Of a stretch of DNA of 64,000 nucleotides, positions 54,701 through 63,133 are shown one piece after another. Source of the stretch: Acidobacteriota bacterium (GTDB lineage Bacteria; Acidobacteriota; Blastocatellia; UBA7656); the NCBI GenBank assembly GCA_040754075.1, contig JBFMDH010000026.1, positions 1 through 64,000 on the forward strand, given 5' to 3'. Both the position numbers and the translations under genes were made by a program. Within the stretch, counting starts at the first letter, position 1, and every line of letters begins with the position of its first letter. The notes below the pieces were generated by a model. It saw nothing but the letters and a program-made list of their open reading frames with translations. It was not told where the DNA came from and did no database searches.

Positions 54701-55945
54701 ATGACGGAAAAGAGATTATCGAGACGCAATTTTTTGGAAGGCTCAACCGTTGGCGCGGCGAGCCTGTTGCTCACCTCGGCGGGCAAAAATATTTTCGCCG
54801 CCAGCGCCAATGAACAGGTCAACGTCGGGGTTATCGGAGTCGGCGGTCAAGGCAGTGGACTGACGCGCAATCTGGCAACCGTGCCGAACGCCCGCATCAC
54901 GGCGATCTGCGACATCTTTGAACCAAATTTAAAAAGAGCCGTGGGGCTTGCCGCAAGCGCGCCGAAAACCTTTAACGATTACCGCAAGCTCATCGAAAGT
55001 AAAGAGGTGGATGCAGTAGTCATTGCCACGCCGCTTCACCTGCATGCAGAAATCGCGCTTGCCGCGCTCGCCGCCGAAAAACATGCCTTCGTTGAAAAGA
55101 CGATGGCTTATTCGGTGGCGCAATGCGACCAGATGCTTAAAGCCGCGCGTGCGCATCCTAAGCTTGTCGTGCAGGTCGGTCATCAACACCGCTTTGACCC
55201 GGTGATTCATAAGGTTTTGGCGATGTCGAGCGATGGGGCGCTTGGCAAGATTACCCACATTCGTTGTCACTGGCATCGCAACGGCAACTGGCGGCGACCG
55301 GTTCCGAAAAGCGATTTCGACCCGCGCCCGTGGGGTTACGAAGACCTTGAACACTTAATCAACTGGCGCATGTACAAACGCTATTCGCAAGGGCTGATGG
55401 CTGAACTCGGCTCGCACATGATTGAAATCGTCAATCTTATCTACGGTTCAATCCCTGCGGCAGTCACCGGCATGGGCGGCATCGATTATTGGAAAGACGG
55501 ACGCGAAACTTACGATAACGTTTCGGTCATCTACACCTATCCCGCCGGACAAAAAGCCCTGTTTACGTCAACCACGACCAATGCCCACGACGGCGAAAAG
55601 ATTGTCATTATGGGCACCGAAGGAACCATCGAAATGGGTTGGAATCAGGCGCTCTATTTCCGCGAAAAAGAGTCTCCCGAACTGGTCAAAGCCGAGGGCG
55701 CGACCGTCATCACCGCAACCGGCGAAACCATGAAAGCTTCGCAACAAACTCAAAAAGAAGGCACTCAGGTTGATACCCAGAGCAGACAGCGGTTGAGCGC
55801 GGTCTATCGGGAGTTGGAATCGTTCATCTCCTGCATTCGTTCGGGTAAAAAAGCCGAAGTTGATTTTCAAGTGGGGCGCAACGCGGCAATATCCGTGCTG
55901 CTTGCCAATCGCGCCATCGAAACCGGACAAGTGATTAAAATTTAA
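54701..55945 (+). CDS. Tat-exported Gfo/Idh/MocA oxidoreductase
   Basis: A 414-residue oxidoreductase with a twin-arginine signal (LSRRNFLEGSTVGAASLLL). VNVGVIGVGGQGSGL binds the cofactor. The usual EKP motif reads FVEKTMAYS, with T for P. Later blocks are LVVQVGHQHRFDPV and ELGSHMIEIVNLIYG. ATG 54701 is chosen for GAAGGAAG upstream. Its position in the fucoside region suggests oxidation of a sugar or lactol in the periplasm; the ApbE neighbour hints at a flavin-linked electron acceptor. The reaction is unknown. Confidence 0.88.
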   Translation: MTEKRLSRRNFLEGSTVGAASLLLTSAGKNIFAASANEQVNVGVIGVGGQGSGLTRNLATVPNARITAICDIFEPNLKRAVGLAASAPKTFNDYRKLIESKEVDAVVIATPLHLHAEIALAALAAEKHAFVEKTMAYSVAQCDQMLKAARAHPKLVVQVGHQHRFDPVIHKVLAMSSDGALGKITHIRCHWHRNGNWRRPVPKSDFDPRPWGYEDLEHLINWRMYKRYSQGLMAELGSHMIEIVNLIYGSIPAAVTGMGGIDYWKDGRETYDNVSVIYTYPAGQKALFTSTTTNAHDGEKIVIMGTEGTIEMGWNQALYFREKESPELVKAEGATVITATGETMKASQQTQKEGTQVDTQSRQRLSAVYRELESFISCIRSGKKAEVDFQVGRNAAISVLLANRAIETGQVIKI

Positions 55946-56275
55946 ATTCGCAAACGGCAGAACACCATCAAGCGGAAAGAACAAAGCCTTTGTCTCAATC
56001 AACAGCCCGACGAATGAAAATGCGATTGCTCTGGTGTTTGCAGGGGTGACGACCTCTGCTATTGCTTCAGAGTTCCTGCGTTTGTGACTCGGAATAAATA
56101 GAAAATATTCAGTTTTTGCTTCTTGTCTATTCCGTTATTGCCGTTTGTTCCGTATGCTCTCTGTTGCTCGTTTAACTTTGCAGCACTCAATTCACTTGCA
56201 GGCGGTTGATGTATCGCCTGCGCCTTACGGTTCCCTTGCAGTTCATAAACACATACTTGGAGTTTCCATAAATCT
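55946..56275. other. Intergenic stretch with a dispersed repeat copy
   Basis: No gene is supported in this 330-bp stretch. It contains a copy of the 9-mer repeat family (56126-56160) related to 25066-25108 and reads in the opposite orientation to that copy. No clear promoter was assigned upstream of the SMP-30 gene. Confidence 0.55.
56126..56160. repeat. Copy of a dispersed 9-mer repeat
   Basis: Units of the type TTATTGCCG/TTTGTTCCG, ending near a TATGCTCT segment. The reverse complement matches the left part of 25066-25108 with few changes, so the two loci share a longer element of about 38 nt than the 9-nt unit alone. No complementary arm was found close by. Confidence 0.75.
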
Positions 56276-57385
56276 ATGGAGCGAAAAAAATATTTAACCG
56301 ACGACCTTAACCTGACGTCATCCACGCGACTCAGTCGCCGCGCTTTTGTCGCCGCAACCGCCGCGTCGACTTTCGCATTGACGACCTTTGGGCAGCAACG
56401 CAACTACGCGCCGGACGCGCCGCCTGTGCGTTATCCAGATTCAGACATCGTGGTGCTTGACCCGCGCTTCGACAAATATAAAATCGGCAATGCGGCGATT
56501 CAACGTCTGCACACAGGTATGCTCTGGGCGGAGGGTCCGGCGTGGAATGGCAACGGGCAGTATCTGGTGTGGAGCGACATTCCCAATAATATTCAATGTC
56601 GCTGGCTCGCCGAAGACGGGCACGTCAGCACCTTTCGCAACTCATCGAACAACAGTAACGGCAACACCTTTGATTATGAAGGGCGGCAAATTTCTTGCGA
56701 ACACGCGACCCGGCGCATGGTGCGTTATGAACCCAACGGCACGGTGACGGTGCTTGCAGACAAATGGCAGGGCAAACCCTTCAACGCGCCCAATGATGTC
56801 GTGGTTCACCCGGACGGCGGCATATGGTTTACAGACCCCGGTTACGGCACGATGAAAGCTTACGAAGGCAACAAAGGTGAACTCTACATCAAAGAAGCGG
56901 TCTATCGCATTGACGCGAAGACGGCGAAGATAGATATGGTGACAGACGAACTCTTCAAACCCAACGGACTTTGTTTCTCGCCGGATTACAAAAAGCTCTA
57001 TATCGTCGACACAGGGGTTTCGCCAAGCGGCGAAGCGCCACGCCACATCAAAGTCTGGGATGTGGTCGATGGTAAAAAATTAACTAACGGTCGAGTGTTT
57101 ACGTCCATGAAACTCAAGACCAAAAATGGAGAGTTAGCGGGCGGCTCCGACGGTGTGCGTGCTGATGTCGATGGCAACATCTGGGCAAGCGGCGGTTGGG
57201 CGGGCGCAGGCTTTGACGGCGTGCACATCTTCGCGCCCGATGGCGAGCGCATCGGACAAATCTTGCTGCCGGAAATCTGTAGCAACATCTGTTTCGGCGG
57301 CGCAAAACGCAATCGCTTGTTTATGACCGCGAGCCAATCGCTATATGCTGTGTATGTCGAAACCCAGGGCGCGCATATCGCCTGA
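56276..57385 (+). CDS. SMP-30/gluconolactonase-family protein, Tat-exported
   Basis: A 369-residue beta-propeller lactonase with a twin-arginine signal (LSRRAFVAATAASTFAL). Family blocks: TGMLWAEGPAWNG, PFNAPNDVVVHPDGGIWFTDP, FKPNGLCFSPDYKKLYIVDT and GGSDGVRADVDGNIWAS, with the metal-site Glu, Asn and Asp of SMP-30. It would hydrolyse a sugar lactone. The export signal is unusual for a lactonase serving a cytosolic dehydrogenase, so it may act on a lactone made by the exported Gfo/Idh protein. Confidence 0.88.
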   Translation: MERKKYLTDDLNLTSSTRLSRRAFVAATAASTFALTTFGQQRNYAPDAPPVRYPDSDIVVLDPRFDKYKIGNAAIQRLHTGMLWAEGPAWNGNGQYLVWSDIPNNIQCRWLAEDGHVSTFRNSSNNSNGNTFDYEGRQISCEHATRRMVRYEPNGTVTVLADKWQGKPFNAPNDVVVHPDGGIWFTDPGYGTMKAYEGNKGELYIKEAVYRIDAKTAKIDMVTDELFKPNGLCFSPDYKKLYIVDTGVSPSGEAPRHIKVWDVVDGKKLTNGRVFTSMKLKTKNGELAGGSDGVRADVDGNIWASGGWAGAGFDGVHIFAPDGERIGQILLPEICSNICFGGAKRNRLFMTASQSLYAVYVETQGAHIA

Positions 57386-57405
57386 ACTCACCAACAGAGA
57401 AAGCC

Positions 57406-58860
57406 ATGTCAAGCACAGTGCAAAACGAAGACCGACAAACATCCGCAGAAACTCAGGTGAAGGATGTGGACTTGCCGCCGCTTCCCGATGCGCCGCGCGG
57501 GTGGGCGTTATTGATGATGATTGGCCCGGCATTTGTCTGGATGGGCGAAGCCATCGGCTCAGGCGAAGTCATCCTGTCAACCCGCTTTGGCGCAGTGCTC
57601 GGCACGGCTGTGTTATGGGTGCCGGCGCTCGCGATATTTTTGAAGTATTGGGTTGGCATGGCGGGTGCGCGTTATACGGTTTCGACGGGCGAAGGGATGA
57701 TGGATATGTTCAGCCGTCTTCCGGGCCCGCGAAACTGGGCGGTCTGGATTGTGTTGCTGGCGCAAACTTTTGCCGCGACGATTTCGACAGGTGGACTCGC
57801 AGTTGCCGCGGGAACCTTTGCCCATGCGTTGGTTCCGGCGCTTCCCGCCTTTGCCTGGAGTTGGATGCTTGCGGCGCTGGCGATGGCTGTGGTCTGGTCG
57901 GGTCGCTTCGATGCGCTCAAGCGTGTGATGAGCTTGCTGGTGCTGGTCATGATTATCGGTGTCGGGTATGTTGCCTTGAAAACCTCGCCTGAACTCGGCG
58001 CAGTGCTGCAAGGACTCTTAGGTTTTCAAATTCCCGATATTCCCGATTGGGCTGTGCAAACCGGAAAGATTGATGCCAACCCGTGGCGCGAGATGGCTCC
58101 GATTATGGGTTGGGCGGCGGGCGGCTTCGCTTCGCAAGTCTGGTACACCTACTGGGTACTCGGAGCCGGATACGGCATGACACATGGACGCCCGTATGGA
58201 AAGCCAGGCGAGGTTGCGGCGCTCAAACAAATGAGTTCGGAGACTGCGAGCAAAGTGCGCGGCTGGTGTCGCGTGGTTTACGCCGATGCAACAGTGGCAT
58301 TGGTGATTGGTATGGCAACCACGCTCGGTTTTATGCTTGCGGGCGCGACCATTCTTCGCCCGCTTCAAGTGGTTCCCGAAGGTCCTCGCGTGGCGTTCGA
58401 GCTTGCCGCTGTCTTCGGTTCGCATTGGGGCAAGACCGGAGAAATTTTATTCATCCTCGCGGGCTGGGCGGCGCTCTTCAGCACGTTGCTCGGACAACTG
58501 GCGGGATGGCCCAGGCTGCTCTCGGACGGCTACCGGATTTGTGTGCCGCGTTTTGGGCGGCTCGCCTGGGAAAAGCAATTCCGGCTCTTTTTAATTGCGC
58601 TTGTCGGCGTCAATTTTCTCATCACCTATGCGCTCGGTTTGCAACCTGTGCGGTTGATTCAAACGGCAGCCTTTACCGAAGGTGTGCTTTTGGTTCCGTT
58701 GCAGGCGCTGGCAATTTTTCTGGCGCTTTATTTCGTGCTGCCCCGGTTGTTGTCAGCGGATGCCAGGCAAATACTTAAACCGCACAAACTCTTTGGCGTT
58801 CCGCTATTGGTGTGCGCGATTGTTTACCTATTTTTTATTGTGATACGGTTCACCCTATGA
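57406..58860 (+). CDS. Nramp-related membrane transporter with altered motifs
   Basis: A 484-residue protein with about 11 membrane helices, related to Nramp metal transporters. The first helix, where Nramp proteins carry a DPGN metal-binding motif, reads FVWMGEAIGSGEV here, and no MPH motif is found in helix 6 (MGWAAGGFASQVW). A Lys/Glu-rich N-terminus of about 30 residues precedes the first helix. Genes around it handle sugar acids, so a non-metal substrate is plausible. It overlaps the next gene by ATGA (58857-58860). The substrate is unknown. Confidence 0.7.
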   Translation: MSSTVQNEDRQTSAETQVKDVDLPPLPDAPRGWALLMMIGPAFVWMGEAIGSGEVILSTRFGAVLGTAVLWVPALAIFLKYWVGMAGARYTVSTGEGMMDMFSRLPGPRNWAVWIVLLAQTFAATISTGGLAVAAGTFAHALVPALPAFAWSWMLAALAMAVVWSGRFDALKRVMSLLVLVMIIGVGYVALKTSPELGAVLQGLLGFQIPDIPDWAVQTGKIDANPWREMAPIMGWAAGGFASQVWYTYWVLGAGYGMTHGRPYGKPGEVAALKQMSSETASKVRGWCRVVYADATVALVIGMATTLGFMLAGATILRPLQVVPEGPRVAFELAAVFGSHWGKTGEILFILAGWAALFSTLLGQLAGWPRLLSDGYRICVPRFGRLAWEKQFRLFLIALVGVNFLITYALGLQPVRLIQTAAFTEGVLLVPLQALAIFLALYFVLPRLLSADARQILKPHKLFGVPLLVCAIVYLFFIVIRFTL

Positions 58861-59882
58861 AAGTTCTACTTTACCCCGACTATGAACAATTGAAGATTGC
58901 CGAACAGAGCGAACCGCGTCCCGACGCTGGTGAAGTGCTGTTGCGCGTCGAGGCTTGCGGCATCTGTGGCAGTGAACTTGAAGCCTTCAAAAAGCGCAGC
59001 CCGCGCCGGGTTCCGCCGCTGGTGATGGGACATGAATTCTGCGGCATCATTGAAGAGGTTGGCGCGAAGGTCCGCTTGTTCACACGCGGTCAACGGGTGG
59101 TATCGCATTCGTTGTACGGTTGCGGCGAATGTGTGCGTTGTTTGCGCGGCAATAGCCACCTGTGCGCCAGGCGACAATTATTCGGCATGAACCGGCAAGG
59201 TGGTTTTGCTGAACTGGTCTCGGTTCCTGAAAAGTGTCTGGTCGCCTGGCCTGAGTCGTTGCCTGCGGCAGCGGCGAGTTTAGCGGAACCCTTGGCAAAC
59301 GGCGTTCACGTTGTTGGCTTGACGTGGCAACTCATCCCCAGCCGGGTTGCCATTGTCGGCGCGGGACCCATCGGGCTGCTCTGTCAACAGGCATTTCAAT
59401 GTTTGACGACTGCCGAAACCATCGTTGCCGATTTGATTCAGGAACGCCTGAATGTCGCCAACCGACTTGGCGCGAAACACACCATCAATTCGAGCTACAG
59501 CAATTTTCTGGAAGAGATATTGGCGCTGACCAGAGGCGAGGGCGCGGATGTAGTGGTGGATGCGGTCGGCAGCAGCGTGTCCAAGCAACAGGCTTTGGAA
59601 GCGACGCGCCCCGGCGGTATCACGGTTTGGATTGGCACGCGCGAAAACACCATCTCCATGAACTCTTACGATGTGACGCTCACCGAAAGGCGCGTGCAGG
59701 GCAGTTATGCAGCGTCGTTGGACGAATTGAAAGTTGCCGTAGATTTGCTGGCGACCGGTCGCGTAGAGACGATGAGTTGGGTGAAGACCTTTCCGCTTGT
59801 GGAAGGCGTCGATGCCTTTCGCCGCATGATGGCAGCCCAGGGCGATGACATCAAAGCCGTGTTGTTGCCAACGCTGTCTTAA
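58857..59882 (+). CDS. Zinc-dependent alcohol dehydrogenase
   Basis: A 341-residue medium-chain dehydrogenase. Catalytic zinc ligands are C34 in EACGICGSE and H59-E60 in VMGHEF; a structural zinc cluster follows in GCGECVRCLRGNSHLC. The NAD site is VAIVGAGPIGLL. It follows the Nramp-like gene with a 4-bp overlap and precedes an SDR gene, so both may oxidise or reduce the same sugar-acid intermediate, e.g. 2-keto-3-deoxy-L-fuconate. ATG 58857 is preferred over the longer frame at 58812. Confidence 0.88.
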   Translation: MKVLLYPDYEQLKIAEQSEPRPDAGEVLLRVEACGICGSELEAFKKRSPRRVPPLVMGHEFCGIIEEVGAKVRLFTRGQRVVSHSLYGCGECVRCLRGNSHLCARRQLFGMNRQGGFAELVSVPEKCLVAWPESLPAAAASLAEPLANGVHVVGLTWQLIPSRVAIVGAGPIGLLCQQAFQCLTTAETIVADLIQERLNVANRLGAKHTINSSYSNFLEEILALTRGEGADVVVDAVGSSVSKQQALEATRPGGITVWIGTRENTISMNSYDVTLTERRVQGSYAASLDELKVAVDLLATGRVETMSWVKTFPLVEGVDAFRRMMAAQGDDIKAVLLPTLS

Positions 59883-59896
59883 AACATTTAATCGTT

Positions 59897-60706
59897 ATGA
59901 GCAATAACCAAAGTATGCCGTCGGAATTTATCATGCCGAGTTTTCGCCTTGACGGGCGCGTTGCGCTGGTTACGGGCGGAAGTCGTGGACTAGGGTTAGG
60001 GATGGCGCTGGCGCTTGCCCACGCCGGTGCCGATGTCGCTTTAGCGGCGCGCACCGCCAGTGAACTCGAAGCCGCTGCCGCGATGATTCAAGCAATCGGG
60101 CGGCAAACATTTTTTCTGCCCACGGACGTCAGCGATGTGACCGGCATCCAGACGATGGTGCAAATCACCGCCGCGCGTTTCGGGCGCTTGGATATATTGG
60201 TGAACGCCGCAGGCATCAACATTCGTCAACCGGTTGACGAATTTACCGAAGACGATTGGGAACAGTTAATGGCGGTTAATTTGAAGGGCGCGTTTTTTGC
60301 CGCTCAGGAAGCAGCGCGGATTATGCGCTCTCAGGGCAAAGGCAAAATCATTAATGTCGGCTCGGTGGCATTTGAAATCATCGTTCCCAATATTGCGCTC
60401 TATGCCATCAGCAAAGGCGGGATGCGACAGATGACCCGCAGCCTCGCTGTTGAACTCGCGCGCGATAACATCTGCGTGAATGCCATTGCGCCCGGCAGAT
60501 TTTGGACGAAGATGACCGATGCGGTTTTTTCCGACCCCGAACTTTACGAAAGCGCGGTTGCGCCGATTCCGCTTGGTCGCCCGGGCACGGCTGCGGATTT
60601 AGCCGGAGCCACCGTTTTACTGGCTTCGGATGCCAGCGACTACATCACCGGACAGACCATCTTTGTGGATGGCGGTTGGTTGGTCAACGGCGGTGTTAAG
60701 GCATAA
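59897..60706 (+). CDS. SDR, gluconate-5-dehydrogenase/KduD-like
   Basis: A 269-residue short-chain dehydrogenase. TGGSRGLG, INVGSVAFEI and ALYAISKGGM (YxxxK) are intact, and it ends IFVDGGWLVNGG. The family normally starts a few residues before RLDGRVALVTGG, so ATG 59933 may be the true start; ATG 59897 has no ribosome binding site. In the non-phosphorylative L-fucose route an SDR oxidises 2-keto-3-deoxy-L-fuconate, a fitting role beside the dehydratase. KduD-like activity is an alternative. A heptamer array starts directly after its stop codon. Confidence 0.85.
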   Translation: MSNNQSMPSEFIMPSFRLDGRVALVTGGSRGLGLGMALALAHAGADVALAARTASELEAAAAMIQAIGRQTFFLPTDVSDVTGIQTMVQITAARFGRLDILVNAAGINIRQPVDEFTEDDWEQLMAVNLKGAFFAAQEAARIMRSQGKGKIINVGSVAFEIIVPNIALYAISKGGMRQMTRSLAVELARDNICVNAIAPGRFWTKMTDAVFSDPELYESAVAPIPLGRPGTAADLAGATVLLASDASDYITGQTIFVDGGWLVNGGVKA

Positions 60707-60709
60707 GTA

Positions 60710-60737
60710 AAAAGGCAAAAGGTAAAAGTAAAAAGGC
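60710..60737. repeat. Heptamer array after SDR stop
   Basis: Four units AAAAGGC, AAAAGGT, AAAAGTA, AAAAGGC begin 4 nt past the TAA of the SDR gene at 60704-60706. No complementary arm was found close by. Confidence 0.75.
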
Positions 60738-60811
60738 AAATTGCGCAGGTGTGAGCGGGCGGGTCTTCTTCAATTTATAAATCACAGAAAATCTTTGGAT
60801 TGAATGAGCAG

Positions 60812-60952
60812 ATGATGAATTCCCACATGACACCGCAACGATTGCGCCATCATTTTTCAGGCGTGATGGCTTTTCCGGTCACGCTTTTTAAAAACGATTT
60901 GTCGCTTGACCTCGCGGGGATTGGCGGCGCAGACACCTACTGCTTTGATTGA
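60812..60952 (+). pseudogene. Truncated DapA-family (dihydrodipicolinate synthase-like) gene
   Basis: An open frame of 46 residues begins with MMNSHMTPQRLRHHFSGVMA, then FPVTLFKNDLSLDL, which is the N-terminus of the DapA-like aldolase/dehydratase family (normally about 300 residues). After about 33 matching residues the frame runs into unrelated sequence and a TGA. The remaining roughly 260 codons are absent, and a 9-mer repeat element stands 37 bp further on. A DapA-family aldolase would split a 2-keto-3-deoxy sugar acid, so its loss fits reliance on the dehydrogenase branch. Confidence 0.7.
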
Positions 60953-60988
60953 GTGGAATTCAGCTAAAGGGAAATAGAAAGCTGACAA

Positions 60989-61077
60989 AACCAACGGAAA
61001 TAACGGAACAGACGGAAACCGCGCCAGCAAAATCTGCCGGTGTCTTTGCCAATTTTCAGATGTTCCGTTTGTTGCGT
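60989..61077. repeat. Third copy of the 9-mer repeat family
   Basis: Left part (60989-61019) has units AACGGAAAT, AACGGAACA, GACGGAAAC, as at 25073-25108. Right part TGTTCCGTTTG at 61061-61071 is complementary to the middle of the left part. The loop is about 45 nt. It stands between the truncated DapA-family gene and the dehydratase gene. Confidence 0.8.
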
Positions 61078-61117
61078 GAGACTTTTGAATTAATTCAAGG
61101 CTTCATCGGAGGAATCG

Positions 61118-62845
61118 ATGTCTTCAAAGAAAGCCCCTGAACAATTGCGCAGTCATCGCTGGTTTGGCGCGACAGACCTGCGCTCATTCGGTCATCGCGC
61201 CCGCGCCAAACAGATGGGCTATGAGGTGAACGATTTTGCGGGCAAACCGGTCATTGCCATCGTCAATACGTGGAGCGACCTGACCACCTGCCACAGCCAT
61301 TTCCGCACCCGCGCCGACGAAGTCAAACGCGGTGTGTGGCAGGCGGGTGGCTTCCCGGTTGAACTCCCGGCAATGCCGGTCAACGAAACCTACATGAAGC
61401 CAAGCCCGATGATGTATCGCAATTTTCTGGCGATGGAAACCGAAGAGTTACTGCGCAGTCAACCCGTCGATGGCGTGGTGCTGATGGGCGGTTGCGATAA
61501 AACGACACCGGGATTGCTGATGGGCGCAATCAGCATGAATTTGCCCGCCATCTATTTGCCCGCAGGTCCGATGCTTCGCGGCAACTGGAACGGGCAGACG
61601 CTTGGCAGTGGCACGGATATGTGGAAATACTGGGCGGAAAAATCCGCCGGTAATATCAGTGATTGTGAATGGTCGGAAATGGAAAGCGGCATTGCGCGTT
61701 CGGCAGGTCATTGCATGACGATGGGCACGGCTTCGACGATGACCGCGATTGCCGAAGCTTTGGGCATGACGCTTCCGGGCGCTTCTTCGATTCCTGCGGT
61801 TGACGCCAGCCATCAACGTATGGCGACCGCCTGCGGACGACGCATCGTTGAAATGGTCTGGGAAGATTTGAAACCGCGCGACATTTTAACCGAAGGCGCT
61901 TTTGAAAATGCCATCACTGTTGATATGGCAATCGGCGGTTCGACCAATGCGATTATTCATTTCGTCGCTCTCGCAGGTCGCGTCGGGTTGAAATTGGAGT
62001 TAAACAAATTCGATGCCATTTCCCAACATACGCCGATGATTGCCAACCTGCGCCCGTCAGGTGAATACCTGATGGAAGATTTTTATTATGCCGGGGGACT
62101 TCGCGCCTTGATGCATGAGATTAGCGAACTCCTGAATCTTGATTGCCTGACGGTATCGGGCAAGACGATGGGCGCGAATATTGAATCCGCAAAGGTGTTC
62201 AAACCGGAAATCATTCGCCCGCTCAGTAATCCGGTTTCAGCAAAAGGCGGCACGGCGATTCTTTATGGCAACCTTGCGCCTGATGGTGCGGTAATTAAAC
62301 CGACTGCTGCCGAAGCGCATTTGCTCAAACATAGCGGACGCGCCGTGGTTTTCAAAGATTATAATGACCTGGCAGCGCGGGTGAATGACGAGGATTTAAC
62401 GGTTGATGAAACCTCTGTGCTGGTGTTGCAAAATGCCGGGCCGCTTGGCGGTCCCGGTATGCCGGAATGGGGAATGTTGCCGATTCCGCAAAAACTTTTG
62501 AAGAAAGGCGTGCGCGATATGGTGCGGATTTCCGATGCCCGCATGAGCGGCACCTCTTATGGGGCGTGCGTCTTGCACGTCTCGCCGGAATCCTACATCG
62601 GCGGGCCGCTGGCGTTGGTGCGCGATGGCGATGTGATAGAGATGGATGTGCCCGGTCGCCGACTGCATCTACAAGTCAGTGAGGCAGAGTTGGAAAAGCG
62701 CCGAAGCGAGTGGCGTCCGCCGCAGTTGAGGTACGCGCGCGGATTCAGCGCCCTCTACACCACGCATGTCACGCAGGCGCACCAGGGTTGTGATTTCGAT
62801 TTTCTGCACGAGGGCGCGGAAACCCCGGAACCGGAGATTCATTAA
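61118..62845 (+). CDS. IlvD/Edd-family sugar-acid dehydratase (L-arabinonate/L-fuconate type)
   Basis: A 575-residue iron-sulfur dehydratase. The start [20 protein letters not shown] is typical of the pentonate/hexonate branch (L-arabinonate dehydratase) rather than IlvD itself. Cluster cysteines are in [19 protein letters not shown] and [14 protein letters not shown]. It would remove water from an aldonate to give the 2-keto-3-deoxy acid. With a lactonase and an L-fucose-dehydrogenase-like SDR in the same region, L-fuconate is the favoured substrate, though L-arabinonate cannot be excluded. Confidence 0.9.
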   Translation: MSSKKAPEQLRSHRWFGATDLRSFGHRARAKQMGYEVNDFAGKPVIAIVNTWSDLTTCHSHFRTRADEVKRGVWQAGGFPVELPAMPVNETYMKPSPMMYRNFLAMETEELLRSQPVDGVVLMGGCDKTTPGLLMGAISMNLPAIYLPAGPMLRGNWNGQTLGSGTDMWKYWAEKSAGNISDCEWSEMESGIARSAGHCMTMGTASTMTAIAEALGMTLPGASSIPAVDASHQRMATACGRRIVEMVWEDLKPRDILTEGAFENAITVDMAIGGSTNAIIHFVALAGRVGLKLELNKFDAISQHTPMIANLRPSGEYLMEDFYYAGGLRALMHEISELLNLDCLTVSGKTMGANIESAKVFKPEIIRPLSNPVSAKGGTAILYGNLAPDGAVIKPTAAEAHLLKHSGRAVVFKDYNDLAARVNDEDLTVDETSVLVLQNAGPLGGPGMPEWGMLPIPQKLLKKGVRDMVRISDARMSGTSYGACVLHVSPESYIGGPLALVRDGDVIEMDVPGRRLHLQVSEAELEKRRSEWRPPQLRYARGFSALYTTHVTQAHQGCDFDFLHEGAETPEPEIH

Positions 62846-63133
62846 AAAATTGCCTCAAATTGAAGAGGTGAAAAGGTAAGAAAATAGTTTGTTGATGCAC
62901 AGACGGCTCACATTTTTAATGAATGAAGAGCAGGGTTTGATATTTGGTTGCCGATTGCACTACTGTTCGCGCTATTCTTGAAAACCGGATGAACAGCAGA
63001 CTAGCGCACAGGCGACAATACGAGTTGCCGTGAGTGCTTTTTATTTTTTGCCTTGCAGGAATATTTTTGCGCGACCTGAAAGTGGATGCTTCATTGTGTG
63101 GGTTTTCAGGCTTTTTCAAGATAAAGAGGAATT

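Larger units (their letters stand above)
60707..61117. other. Gap holding a broken gene and repeats
   Basis: This 411-bp gap between the SDR and dehydratase genes holds a heptamer array (60710-60737), the truncated DapA-family gene (60812-60952) and the 9-mer repeat pair (60989-61077). The dehydratase ribosome binding site GGAGGAATCG is at 61108-61117. Confidence 0.75.

Noticed and set aside
62862-62881. GAGGTGAAAAGGTAAG after the dehydratase gene as a further array
   Set aside because: Only two imperfect units and no partner; resemblance to the array pattern is weak.
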